DNA from: Onchocerca volvulus
Taxonomy: Eukaryota > Nematoda > Chromadorea > Rhabditida > Onchocercidae
Direction: 5' to 3'
Assembly: GCA_000499405.2 (NCBI GenBank)
Contig: HG738137.1
Span: forward strand, 3,968,001 to 4,032,000
Length of the DNA: 64,000 nt
Positions 52,001 to 63,200 of this stretch are shown here, one piece after another; the stretch's first letter is position 1, and each line of letters opens with the position of its first letter. Made by a program: the position numbers and the translations under genes. Below the pieces are notes generated by a model that did no database searches, was not told the DNA's origin, and was given only the letters and a program-made list of their open reading frames with translations.

Positions 52001-54606
52001 GAATACCGACAAGAAGGCTATAATCCATTATTTTGAAGCTTTCAAGCACCTAAAATATGAATTAATCTAAATATGAATTAATTTCAAAAACTAAAGTAAA
52101 AAAATGTTGGGAATTTTTTCAGATAGAATATTATTTTAGCATGCCAATAATGAATGGCCGAGTGGAAATTCACTTCGCTGTATAAGTAAAATTTTTTGAT
52201 TGCAATTTGGGGCATGAAAACACTTGGGGGGAAATATTGCAGGTATTGCTTGCTACTGAAACATTTGCGATGAGTGTCAATATGCCCGCTCGGACGGTGA
52301 AAAATAAATGAAAAAATTAAGTGAATAGGTCAAATTTTTTTCCGAAGGCCTATTTTTTTTTTCGACTGCGATTATCATTGCGGTAAAAAAAAAAAAAAGA
52401 AAAATATGGTGCCACAAGAAAAGTTACTTAAAAAATCATATTTGAAAAAAAAAAATACCAAGCAATCTCGGCTAATAGTTTTCATAATAGCATCATACAC
52501 ACCCACATCAAGCAGCAGCCCATCAGGATGCTCAGAAATGAAATCCAAATCTTTCAATGTTGGCGAAGCTTTCGCACGTTCGTGTTTCGATGCTAACCTT
52601 TTATAGGTGGATCCTTTTAAGTCATACTTTTCATGCATCATTATTGTTTGAGGTAGTAGATTATTCATCAATAACAGTCGAATATTCTTGCCCAAACTCT
52701 GAAGCATGTATAAAAAGAAATTCATATAAGTTTTGCGAAGTAATTAAATGAAATTTGAAAATTTTCATTTTTAAGATAGTAACTAAATCCAAATGTAAGA
52801 TAACAAGTTACCTGGTAACAAAATAATCCAAAGAATTTTGGTAATAAAGTATGAGGATTTTGATTGAAATTCTGAAATATTTCCCACTGAGCATTTATTG
52901 ATGGATTTTGACATTGTGAAGATGTAAATAACTTGCAAATAATTGATCAAATTTAATCAAATATTTCAAAAGAAAAAAATGTTTTGAAAAAAGCATTCCA
53001 GTATAAAGAATTCTAACCATGTAATAACCCGGAAGTAATTTTTTCAGAAACTCCGCTTCCTTAGATTGCACTGTTTTAATTATAAATTGATCATCATGAG
53101 AGACATAGAATATAGATCCAGATGCTCCTGCATTTGAAAGTTCTTTCAATGGAAACATACATACAGAACGCTGAAACTAATTATATGGAATAAAGAAAAA
53201 CCAAGAATATAATAAAAAAAGAAAAGTACATTTTGAAGGAGGAAAAGTGGAAAGTTTTTTTGAGAAGATAAATACTACAAAATAAATTTAGCTGGAAAAA
53301 CTTAAGAAAGAATTCAAAAAATTTGCAAGCTATTTAATAATCCCACCAAAAAATCAGCAGTTTTGATTGCAAAAAGATCTCGAAAAGTTCGAAATGCAAT
53401 CGGTGCATAAGTCTGGAATCGAAAATCACCGTAACTGTGAGATGGTGTTGATTGCGATCCACTTCTATAATAATAATAAACGGACCAAGTAGAATGATAC
53501 CTAATATCCATATCATTAAAATAAAGATTGAGCAGTCAATGAGAATTTCATACTTTTGTTTCGTGTTTTCTTTTTTTTTTTTCAGAATTTAAAATCGAAA
53601 AAACCCAAAACATTGTTGATTATGGCGTCGAAATGATAAAATCACAACTAATATAAAGCTAATAAGAGTGACAAATTCTAAATTCTATCCAAGTTCCAAA
53701 TTCTTTTAATTATAAATTGTTCATCACGAGAGACAAAGAACATAGATCAAGATGCTCCTGCATTTGAAAGTTCTTTCAATGGAAACATTCATACAGAACG
53801 CTGAAACCAACTATATGGAATAGAGATAAAAAAAAATATAGAAGTGGATTTCACTACATGGGATCTTCTTCTATATTTTTTAACATTCCAAAATTACCCT
53901 TACAGAGGTAGAAAAATGTAAAACTAGAACTTATTTAAGAACATACGATGGAAAAGAAACAGCATGGACAACATCAAAATCTTGCAGTAAGAGATCTCTC
54001 TTTGGTATAGAAGCTAGTGAGCCTACTGAATTCGCGATACCCAGCTGTATTGCCCCCATTAATGCGTTGCTCGGAACACGTTTGTAGCTTACCTTAAAAA
54101 AGCGGAATGACATATCACAATAAAATCAAGCTGATAGAATCGTTTTCATCAAAAACAAAAATCAAAATATATTTAGCCAGTCATTTTAGATTAAAGTCAT
54201 GGATGACGAAAATCTATCGTTATTGAATCAATTCAATTCTCATCTATGGCTTTAATATCGAATGTCTTATGCTTATTTGTCGTCTATCTATTTATGCTTT
54301 TAATTAACACATAATTATTGAAAATCTTAGTACCTCGCCCTGTCGATCTATGCGTCGGTGACCGATTTTCTGCTTTTCATGCTCTTCTTGATTTCGCATC
54401 TCTTCTTCGGCTAAAGACATATTTTTAATTTATACAATACTACTTAAAATGATGTTTATCAAGAAAAAGCAACATAAGCTTTTGAATACTTACACTCACT
54501 CACCAGAAAAAGCGTTAGCACGTAATGGCTTAGCATTAACTTGCTTTATAGAATCCATGTTCAAAGTTACATCAGATGGAGAAATCTCGTCCTTTTTGGA
54601 ACCCAT
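49028..54606 (-). CDS. ppk-1: Type I phosphatidylinositol 4-phosphate 5-kinase (PIP5K1; worm PPK-1 type)
   Basis: Thirteen exons in transcript order: 54606-54504, 54410-54334, 54092-53947, 53464-53347, 53170-53018, 52871-52812, 52698-52459, 52049-51933, 51783-51713, 51586-51454, 51337-51253, 49918-49804 and 49130-49028 (507 codons, with the 3' end open). The catalytic core includes KIGHRRID...[37 protein letters not shown], the Gly-rich [14 protein letters not shown] with [54 protein letters not shown], and the activation-segment region up to [22 protein letters not shown]. These define type I enzymes, which make PI(4,5)P2 at the plasma membrane. The tail contains [10 protein letters not shown] and an acidic DPDPTE motif. 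A CAG acceptor ends 33 bases before the ATG, and the NEPRO-like gene stops about 125 bases upstream. A dead copy of exon 5 lies in intron 3. Confidence 0.95.
53698..53830 (-). pseudogene. Decayed duplicate of PIP5K exon 5 inside intron 3
   Basis: About 125 bases here closely match the live exon 5 region (53072-53212), including its 3' splice acceptor and part of the intron before it, with roughly a dozen substitutions. In the duplicate the Cys codon of RSVCM has become TGA, and a Gly codon of GASGS has become TGA, so it cannot be translated. Only the 5' part of the exon (through FIIKT) was retained. It looks like a tandem exon duplication that has since died. Confidence 0.9.
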
Positions 54607-54730
54607 ACTCTCTCCTGACTAGTACTTGGTAAATTTAACCTGCAACTAATTGATACATACAAATCCAGTAATCTACTGAAAAGGCATTGAAATTATGTAA
54701 TCGAAGTCTTCACTGTAACAGATCTTTTTC
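54607..54730 (-). promoter_or_regulatory. Short intercistronic spacer with a candidate trans-splice acceptor
   Basis: Only 124 bases separate the stop of the NEPRO-like gene (54731) from the PIP5K ATG (54606). A TTAGTTGCAG acceptor ends at 54640, leaving a 33-base leader. This spacing and the acceptor are typical of a downstream gene in a nematode operon that receives a spliced leader. Confidence 0.6.
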
Positions 54731-55618
54731 TCACTCCCGTCTGGCAAATATTGAGTTAATTATCTCTTGGAAAAACGATTTCCTAAAAGTTTGTGCTTCA
54801 AGATTTATAAAGAATGCTGAACTTTTTACTAGCAATTGCAAAACTTGCTGAAAACTTCTAGCACGGAAAAGTTTGTGAAGAGGTGTTTGTATTGAATATT
54901 TATCTCTCCAGTTTTTAAAGCCAAAAATTACATGAGTGAATTCGAGAACTTGAAGATGTAAGTTTTCAACAGCAATGATACAGTCTATTATATCATTTTT
55001 CATCCGACTGCTAAAGAATGAAGAAATTAGATGTACACATACAAAGACATTTCCACAACATGATTCTTGTAAAATATGTTAAGAATTCAAAAGACACAAA
55101 TTTCTAATACCTTAGATAATAAGACACTAATATATCGATAGTAACAAGAATAAGCAGTCTCGAACAATATTCGAGAATTCCTATCAGTATATCACACACC
55201 TGTAAAAATGAACTAAATAATTACATCTGACTCATACTAGTCTATGAGTAAATTCGAATAATACTTTAGTAAATTTAAGCAAAAGTTTGATTACCGCAAA
55301 TCCTCTGATAGAATAAATCTGACAACATGTTGAACAATGCTATTGGTTTTCGCGCAAGTATCTCAATATTTTAAGATGTAGCAACTCAAACTTATGATAT
55401 TTAAGCGATACATCAGCATAACATATTTGGGCTAGTACAGTTCTCAACAAATGTAAATCGGATGGAAAGACTGAAATTGAGTCTTTTCTGATTAGCGAAA
55501 AAGAAAGCGAAGAAACGGTGGCCTCATAGATCAGATATGTCAGCGAAATCTCTCTAACGTAAACAGAAAGTTTGCAACACTCAGTTTGACTCATACCTCG
55601 ACGCACTCGAACATCCAT
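54731..55618 (-). CDS. NEPRO-like protein (nucleolus and neural progenitor N-terminal domain), exon model partly uncertain
   Basis: Firm exons are 55199-55111 and 55010-54731 (stop at 54731), preceded by an exon starting at the ATG at 55618. The opening exon resembles the NEPRO N-terminal region: LTYLIYEATVSSLSFSLI, a VLAQICYAD segment, and LKYHKFELLHLKILRYLRE, matching human VLYSNHNRMGRHK..LALKQVEQCLKRL in layout. The later exons (LIGILEYCSRLLILVTIDIL then SSRMKNDIIDCIIAVENLHL) fit the helical block that follows. NEPRO-type proteins are nucleolar and associate with RNase P/MRP. A simple splice-consistent model (55618-55412, 55318-55295, 55199-55111, 55010-54731) gives 199 codons but drops the YHKF segment; keeping it runs into a TAG at about 55348. 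Similarity is weak and recalled from memory, so the identity is a suggestion. Confidence 0.45.
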
Positions 55619-56059
55619 CGGAATACTATCCGGTCACAAAACGAATGACACAAACCAAACCCTCAATGATCAGTCCGGATAGTATCGCAGTAGCACCACG
55701 GTGACACAAGCATTCCCTATCTATTAGGACGAAATTGACGAAGTTGAGCGACAATTATAGAAAAAAGAAAAAGCATCAAAATTACAACGAGTGCATTTTT
55801 GCCATAAATACGAATGCTCACTGCATATAGAGACTAATGCCAACGAGAATTCCTTTGAAGGATTTAAATTTTCCTTCACAAGCTATTCCACCGAAGAGTG
55901 CAGCTTCCTCCCATAAAAAGAGAAGCATTCTCGTATCACGTAGGAAACCACACAGACAGGTACAAAAAGATAATCGGAACTCCATCTTTAAGATTAAAAT
56001 CTAGGCATTATGGAGCTCCAACCATTTTCAATTGTTCTATTATGATTTACAGCACTTAT
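55619..56059. other. Promoter side of the NEPRO/PIP5K unit, up to the retrotransposon
   Basis: This 440-base stretch lies upstream of the first gene of the NEPRO-PIP5K pair and is the likely promoter. It contains an 11-bp perfect inverted repeat (55623-55633 and 55675-55685). No coding frame is visible. Confidence 0.5.
55623..55685. repeat. Inverted repeat, 11-bp arms 41 bases apart
   Basis: ATACTATCCGG at 55623-55633 is exactly complementary to CCGGATAGTAT at 55675-55685. The first arm begins five bases upstream of the putative NEPRO-like ATG. It could be a regulatory site or form a stem in the leader RNA. Confidence 0.85.
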
Positions 56060-56718
56060 CGGAATAATTGAAGATTTATAAGTTATTAACATCTGTAGCA
56101 ATTAAAGTATTTTAAAATAGTAACATGTCAGTTAAAATGTTAAGATGTTATATAATTAATTGCAGTGTTGCAGGAACTAAAGTTTATATGTAATTGATAA
56201 ATTGTTCGAAACACTTATATTGTCTGAATTTAATTAATTATGTTGTAATCTAATTCCATAAGTGTAATGACTGATGCCAATATGCGCAGTTCAAAGATCA
56301 AGACTATATCAACGGCGGGAAATGATGCAACGATTAAAGCTTGCGCTTACTTTGACTAATTGAATCCAGACATAAAGGCAGCGCCGGGGCGTGATCTAGA
56401 ATGCCAGTAGCTAGCAGCAGGTATCCAGTCCTTCTTTATAACTTTTCTTCGAGCAAGGAGCGCATCTTTTCTTCGACCAAAGTGTGGAGCTGTTTCTTCG
56501 ACTAAGACTGGAATTATTTCTTCAACCAAATGGAGTGGTCACTGCTACCAATTTCCTTCCAACATTATTTTATTATTTTTTGTGTTATTAAAATTCTTTC
56601 TAGACGACTACTCACAATATTCGTGTATTCGATCCTACTAAACGAATAAACAATTGAAATGTTTATTACTTGTGAGACAACATCAACATTTCAATCGAAA
56701 CAACTTCCACGACAATAA
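56060..56718 (+). repeat. 5' LTR of the BEL/Pao relic, with internal short tandem repeats
   Basis: The stretch starting near GAAGATTTATAAGTTATTAA and ending near CCACGACAATAAAT recurs in part at 59605-59815. Inside it, at about 56445-56540, there are four degenerate copies of a 25-28-base unit with the core TTTCTTCGACCAAAG. Exact ends cannot be set by eye. Confidence 0.65.
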
Positions 56719-58700
56719 ATTGGTGCTCAAGGTGAGGAATTGTCTTCCAGTCTGAATTTGGTAGCGCAACCAGCAAAAGAAAATCTCATCAAACTTCTCG
56801 ATGAAATTAAGATCCTCGATTTAACAGCGGTTTCAAACTCATCGCGAGAAAAATTACGATAATATTACGAGGTAAAAAGGAGAATTGTTAAAGAAAAGAC
56901 AAACGCTTCGAATCCTATATGTACACTCGAGAAGTTGAATTACCTGATGTCTCGTCTTAAGGGTAATGCTTTATTGACCGTCAAGAGTTATAAAATCGCC
57001 CCGGAAAATTACAACTTTATCAGAAAAGTATTAATTGGAAAATTGGCCGAACTTTTGTAATCAAAAAGTCGCTATAAAACGAGCTATATTCTATCAGAAG
57101 AAATAACAAAGAATGGAAAACAACCATCGAAGCGACAGAAAGAATACTTCAACAATTGGAAGCATCAGATGAGAACTTGGAGCATTCCAATATCGAAATT
57201 ATCATTGAAAACAAACTGCGGCTTGGATATTAGATAAAATGTATCAATCATAAAAGGAAAAAAATATTGTCGGTATACTTACTCCGACTTCTGTTAGCCG
57301 AACTGGTTCAACGAAATGAAGAAGTAACAAAGAAACCAAATCCCAAATAAAGAAAAGGATTCAACAGAACATGAATCAAGAACTTTATACAAATTTAGGG
57401 GGGAAACTTTAGCCTTAACATTATGAAGCAAAATGAGACAAATGGTCCTGAATCGACCATAAACTTGAATAATCAAACCCAATAAAATTAAAGAATCATG
57501 AGGATTTGCTACAAAGATCACTAGGATAATGAATGCCAGATTTACCCCAAGTTCAAACAACGTATGAATATTTGGCAAAAATCAAGGTATGTTTCAACTG
57601 TAAAACCCTACCCATACATTCCGCTTCTGTTTCATATCCAATATTTCGTAAAAGTTGATTTTGTAATTGTAAATGCAAGAGTAAGAAACGGTTGTGTTTC
57701 CACTGCAAAGGTTCGCATAATACGGCATTGTGTTGCATTAAATATGGTTTGCGAACTACTGAATCAAAAAAGCAACAAATAAACTCCATCATAACTAATC
57801 CAATAACACAAAAAATGGATTAGGATGGTAAGGAAATCCTACTTTTATGTAATGAAGTATTCAATCCAGACATGCTAGAAACGGTAGAAGATTTGAAATT
57901 TTTTGACATTGGTGCGCAAATGTCCTTTATATCGAAAGAAAAGATCGACTGAAACTAGAAAGAACAAAGGAGGAAATGATAACAATTATCACATTCGGAA
58001 ATAGAAGTCCGAAATCATATTCTTTCACGAAGTAAAGTTCGGGACAACGATTCTCGAACATAGAATTATAACTGTTGCAGCCTATGTACTAGATCATTTA
58101 ATGAATGAATTACAAATGATAGCAATCTCCGAAAATGATACATCAAGAACTAGAATAGCAAAGATGGATATTGGAAACAGCCCAACACACTAATCCATGT
58201 TAATTACTTCCTTGACTTAATTCAATTTGATCAAATCCTCACTATGGAATCAGGGTTCTACTTTAGTTCTTACAAAGTTTGGACCAATGATAACGAAAAG
58301 GGATACATCAATCAATTATATAATCACAACCAAGGATCCACTAATCCCCAATTTAGTACTATTCTCATTAGAATTACATCATTAATTATGAACAAGGCTA
58401 ACGTTCCAAAGGTAGATGACTTGTAGAAATTAGAATTATTGAGCATACATGAACAACTTCATGATGATGATGAACAGATGTTAGAACTATTCAAAAAAAC
58501 TATAATGAAAGTCAATGGAATTTTTATCAAGTTTCTTGGCCTTGGTAGGAAACAAAAATTACGTTAAACAGTTAGTCTGGATTATATCTTTTTCGGTCGT
58601 CTGAAGACACTGATGAAATGATTCCGAAATGAACCACACTTGCTTCGCAAATACAGTGAAGTAATTTGCGAAAATTAAAATCCAACATAATTGAGAAGAT

Positions 58701-58904
58701 ATGCGAGACATGGACAGGATTGGTGTTATTCATTATCTTCTTCATCATGAAGTCATAAGCTTCAATAAATCCACAACGAAACTAAGAATTGTCTATGACG
58801 CTTCAGCTCATATCAAGGTAATTAAGAGTTTGAACAATGTCCTATTCTGTGGATCAATTACATTTCCAGATTTGGAGGTGTATTATTCCGGCTTAAAACA
58901 ATGA
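58701..58904 (+). pseudogene. Reverse transcriptase fragment of the BEL/Pao element
   Basis: This 67-codon open piece carries the start of a BEL/Pao reverse transcriptase: an LHHEV motif, TTKLRIVYDAS, then SLNNVLFCGS and a degenerate FPDL. The polymerase active-site region that should follow is not recognisable in any frame, so this is a relic. Confidence 0.7.
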
Positions 58905-59604
58905 AAAATGTAATAATAGCTAATATTGAGAACTTGCTTTAGAAATTAAGAATTTATATATTAATAATGTTTTATTATCGGCAGAGGGAACATATGAAGC
59001 ACTCAAAAATTACTTAGGAATGAAACATTTTAAAGAAGTTATTTTTAAAGAAGCTTTTATGAACATACAAGAATTCTTCTCAAACGATAAAAAATTCAAT
59101 GAAATCATTCCCAAACATGGTCGAGCCAAGGAAGCTCACATAAGGGAATTCTTGGTCTAACAAAGATACCCTTCACATTATTCTAAAACCATGGAATCAA
59201 CAGAAGCTGACAGAGAGGATGATCTTACAATTTGTGGCCTCCGACCCGTTAGGATTTTTAGTCCCCGTAATGCTACAATTCAAATTATTTCTCCAAAACT
59301 TGTTGAAGAATAATTCTTGGAACCAAGCCGTTGAAGAATAATTCTTGGAACCAAGCCATAAGCGAGGAAGATCAAACATGGTTATCTCTGATAAGTGACT
59401 GGCAAACAAATGTCAAGGAACTATCATGTCCCATGATTAATCAAGAAGTCAATGCCAATAACTCAGAAACCAACAGAAGAAATCGAACACGAAGAATCTA
59501 TTGCTCTTGCACAAGAGATCCAGCAAAAAATCGAAATCCACGATGTCGCCTACCTGCTTCCCCCTGAAAGGGTTAAATTCCTTCAGTCGGGAACTCAAAA
59601 TAAC

Positions 59605-59815
59605 CGGAGATTTATAAATTATCAACATTTATAGCAATTAAAATATTTCAATCTTTCGCTGTTTCATATCTAATCGTAATATATCAGTAAAAATGTAAGA
59701 TGTTGTACAATTAACTGCATTGTTGTATGGACTAAAGTTTATATGCAGCTGTTAAATTGTTCGAAACATTTATATTGTCTGAACAACATATCAATTGAAC
59801 AATCTCCATGACAGC
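59605..59815 (+). repeat. Shortened 3' LTR of the BEL/Pao relic
   Basis: This segment matches both ends of the 5' LTR: the GAGATTTATAAATTATCAACA start, the ACTAAAGTTTATATG and AAATTGTTCGAAACA block, then a CAACATATCAATTGAACAA end. The roughly 430-base middle of the LTR, including its tandem repeats, is absent. The divergence between the two LTRs indicates an old insertion. Confidence 0.65.
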
Positions 59816-60247
59816 CTAGTTTATTACGAAAATGTCTACTGTCCCCACATCATTTCATCCAACAGAATGCCTTTTAGGAAAACTTTTTTTCTTAATCTGA
59901 TTTTTAGATACATCATAAGAACAAATAAATTACTGTCACCAAAAATATAAAATTTATTCCATATTAAAATAGAAGTATATTTTATGAAATAAAATTATTA
60001 AAGTGTTCAAAATAATGAACTGTTGATAAAAGCGTCGCCATATATCGATGATTATCAAGGAATGAATAGAAGCAATCTTACCAGAACTAAAATGCTACAA
60101 CGAGGTGAGAATTTTTATTCAATTCATGTAGTAACAATTTACTTTGTTGTCAATTTCAATTCCCTGTACATATAACAAAAAATTCAAGATTGGTTATTTT
60201 TTCTTAGAAGTCGAAGATCATATTATAAAACAAGAAGATAACTCCTT
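59816..60247. other. Interval between the retrotransposon and SAS-4, no gene seen
   Basis: This AT-rich interval lies just downstream of the SAS-4 stop codon on the minus strand and presumably contains its 3' untranslated region. No coding frame is supported. Confidence 0.5.
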
Positions 60248-63200
60248 TCACAATTGATTAAGTACACGAGACTGAGTAGCAGCAATAACTCTGGATCTAT
60301 TTCTAGCAATAGTGCCCCATTCAACACAATATTTTGGAAGTCGTCTATCCAATGCATTTGATAAATGCTTTACTGTGCCAACATCCCTGACGAGCATTGT
60401 GATACTTGTATTAATTGAATTTAGGCGCACCTTTGTGTCACCACTTTTAAATCGATGCACCTAAAAGTTCCTTATTAATGGTTTTATATAAGCAATTGTC
60501 AATGAGATTAATAAAATGGGATAGGATTCAGGGATGGGGTAGGATTTAGGACAATATGTTATTTTAAAACTCAGTGATATACTATCAGATGATATATAGA
60601 AACAAGTCGAACAATGAGAGAGGAAATGCAATTGAGATCACGTTTGACACAAGGAAGGCATTTCCTAAAGCGGCAACCAATAAAGCATCTTGCAATAGTC
60701 TAAATCAAAAAGCTCAAAATATGCATCACGGAGATCAAAAATTAAAAACTATGCTAAACAAAAAAATTAACAAGATTACCGTATAATCCGGTGAACGCCA
60801 CTCTATCGAACCATCGCTAGCAATGTGACTAGCATAAGAACCATCCATGCGATGGCATGAAGTTTGCGTTGCTCGATGTTCTGTTTCTACTTCTCCATGG
60901 CCTCTGACATGAACTCTACCATCTAGTTCATAACTAAAGTATTGATTTAAAAAAAAAAAAAAAAATGCACCAGAAGCAAAATATACTGCTCGTTCTGATA
61001 AAACTAAACAAGTGAAACTGAATTAGCTTTTTTCCTACCAAATTTCTGCTGCTAAAACAAATATGAATATATTTCCTCAAACTCTCGAATAAAAAAATCT
61101 GCTCGATTTAATCCACTAAGAAAATCTAAAAGCATACATTTCGATTCGCACGGATTCTGATTTATCTTTGACAACCTCTATACGACGCCCATCAGATGTC
61201 ATCAAAGTAGTTTCACCACTTTCGCGATAAATTTCCAACTGGCCAGTTAAAAAATGTCGAACAAGCAATTTTCCTTCACCTACTTTTACAGTGGTTGCAC
61301 CTGCTTGCCCATAATAATTTACCTGCAAGCGAAAGACAAGAGAAATTGAAACGAAAAAAAAAAAGAGACTTCCGAACAGAAGTTAGAATCTAACAAACAA
61401 AGTTAACTTTAATCATATCTGCGATGTTTTTACAGCTACTGTAAATTTAAACGTATAAAAGTCGCTATTGTAATTAATTCCTTATATCCAGAGCGAGAGA
61501 ATGACATTTAACAAAGTTCCCAGCTTATAAAATTACGAATATACAAGATATAAATTACTTATAAATTATTTAAAAACCTGATAAAGTTTGCTTGAATGTA
61601 TCCAACGAGTATCTCCGTTGCTATATTCATAAAAATAACAACCACAATGAGTAACAGTGAAGACAGTAAAATCTTTCTCGCTGCGATACAGTGATGCTCT
61701 TCCAATCATATTATTTTCAGTTAGAATTAACTGCTATAAAAAGAAAAGATACTTCTTTGAATTAATTGCTTAAAAAGAAAAGATATATAATCATATTATC
61801 TTCAGTTACAATTAACTACTATGAAAAGAAAAGATATTTCTTATCTGAAAAACAAGAGAATAGTGTTTTAAAAAAAAAGAAAAGAAAATTAGAAAATATG
61901 CAAACCATGTCAGGATTGGCAAAATTTAGAAGAGAATGCGCAGAAGGTGATGAAGAAAAAGAAGCCATTGTTGCAAGAGGTTCGTTCCATCGAACATTCT
62001 TTGTCATACGTGCAGGTGTTATTCCTTGTTCAGCAACTACATCTTCATTATCGCTTAGTGTGTCCGTATTTTCAACAATATTTACAGTATTTTGTATCCT
62101 GCTTGGAACGTTATTGATCTGAAATCCATCAAGTTTTACCATTATTAGATAATTTTCATATTTTTGACATGTGAAATTCAAATATAACTTACATCATTCG
62201 AATTCGAAATCAATATCAATCTCTATATCAAGACTAATTAAGTTTTTTATTTATAGTAACTTTGTTTCTTTTTGTAATAAAGAAGCACCACAAAATCTGT
62301 TTTTTATGCTAGCTTCAATATGTAAATCATTGAGCAGAACAAAACGCAAAAAAAATCTTGTTTTTGATACCTGACTGATATGTTTTCCAGCATCTATTGA
62401 ATTCGTTATGAAAAATTTATTATTCTGAGGAGTCAAGTCTTTTGTACTTGTCGTTACAGTTGCCTTCTTTGAAGCTCGAACAATCGCCTGCGCAGAAAGA
62501 GAATTTTCAGCCAAGCGACCTCGATGAGCTGCTTTATTTTTCTGAAAAAAAGACATTAAAATATCTTATTTTTACAATAAATCCATTCCGTTATCTTCAT
62601 TATCAATCAACTCCGATTTGTTTTGAACACTTCATGCAAGCAAATCATTTGAAGCTATATTTTTAAATAAAAAAAAAAAGTGACTGTAACTTCTGAACTT
62701 TCCTGTTCAATATTAAACTTATTCCCAAATAAATATGGCCGTACCACATATCTTCTAATGTTCACTCTTTGTTTTATGCTTCCTTTATAATGATTTATTA
62801 TTTGTTATATATCTTATTTTAGATTGAGCAAATAATGTTAGACAAAAATAAATCCGATTGCCTTCTTTTGCAAATTCAAAATTCTTACCGCAAACTAGGA
62901 AATAAAAGCTTTGAAAACAGAGAATGCAGTGACCGGTCACTAGAAGTTAGTAATTATTAATTGAGAGCAATTCCCGAAGCCGATCTTCTTACAGCTATAA
63001 GAGAAACTACCCAAGAATTCAGGGCTAACTATTCTATGATCGTTAAATATTAGAAGCAAACTGAAAGGATTAAAAAGCTTGATACGTAAATATCGCATGA
63101 ACTGATGGATGATTAAAGAATAATTCTAATTAAAAAGACTGTTAAAAAAGAAGGGACATTATAAAATATCGTGCACTTTATTTCTTAACTTGGAGGTATA

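Larger units (their letters stand above)
56060..59815 (+). mobile_element. Decayed BEL/Pao-type LTR retrotransposon
   Basis: LTR-like sequences flank a plus-strand internal region. A possible primer-binding site (TGGTGCTCAAGG) follows the 5' LTR at about 56720. The gag region (about 56760-57200) keeps the BEL/Pao-like LKGNALLTVKSYKIAPENY segment, followed near 57590-57780 by Cys/His knuckle-like pieces. A protease-like FFDIGAQMSFIS occurs near 57900, and a reverse transcriptase N-terminal piece (HHEVISFNKSTTKLRIVYDA) at 58740-58810. All of these are interrupted by stops and frameshifts, and most of the polymerase, RNase H and integrase is missing. The element is dead. BEL/Pao elements are common in nematodes and move by reverse transcription. 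Boundaries are approximate. Confidence 0.8.

Noticed and set aside
52375..52725. Extension of the PIP5K exon past RDCL into a Phe-rich tail
   Set aside because: The tail comes from reading through a GTATTT donor into a poly-A/T intron; the next exon [13 protein letters not shown] joins cleanly.
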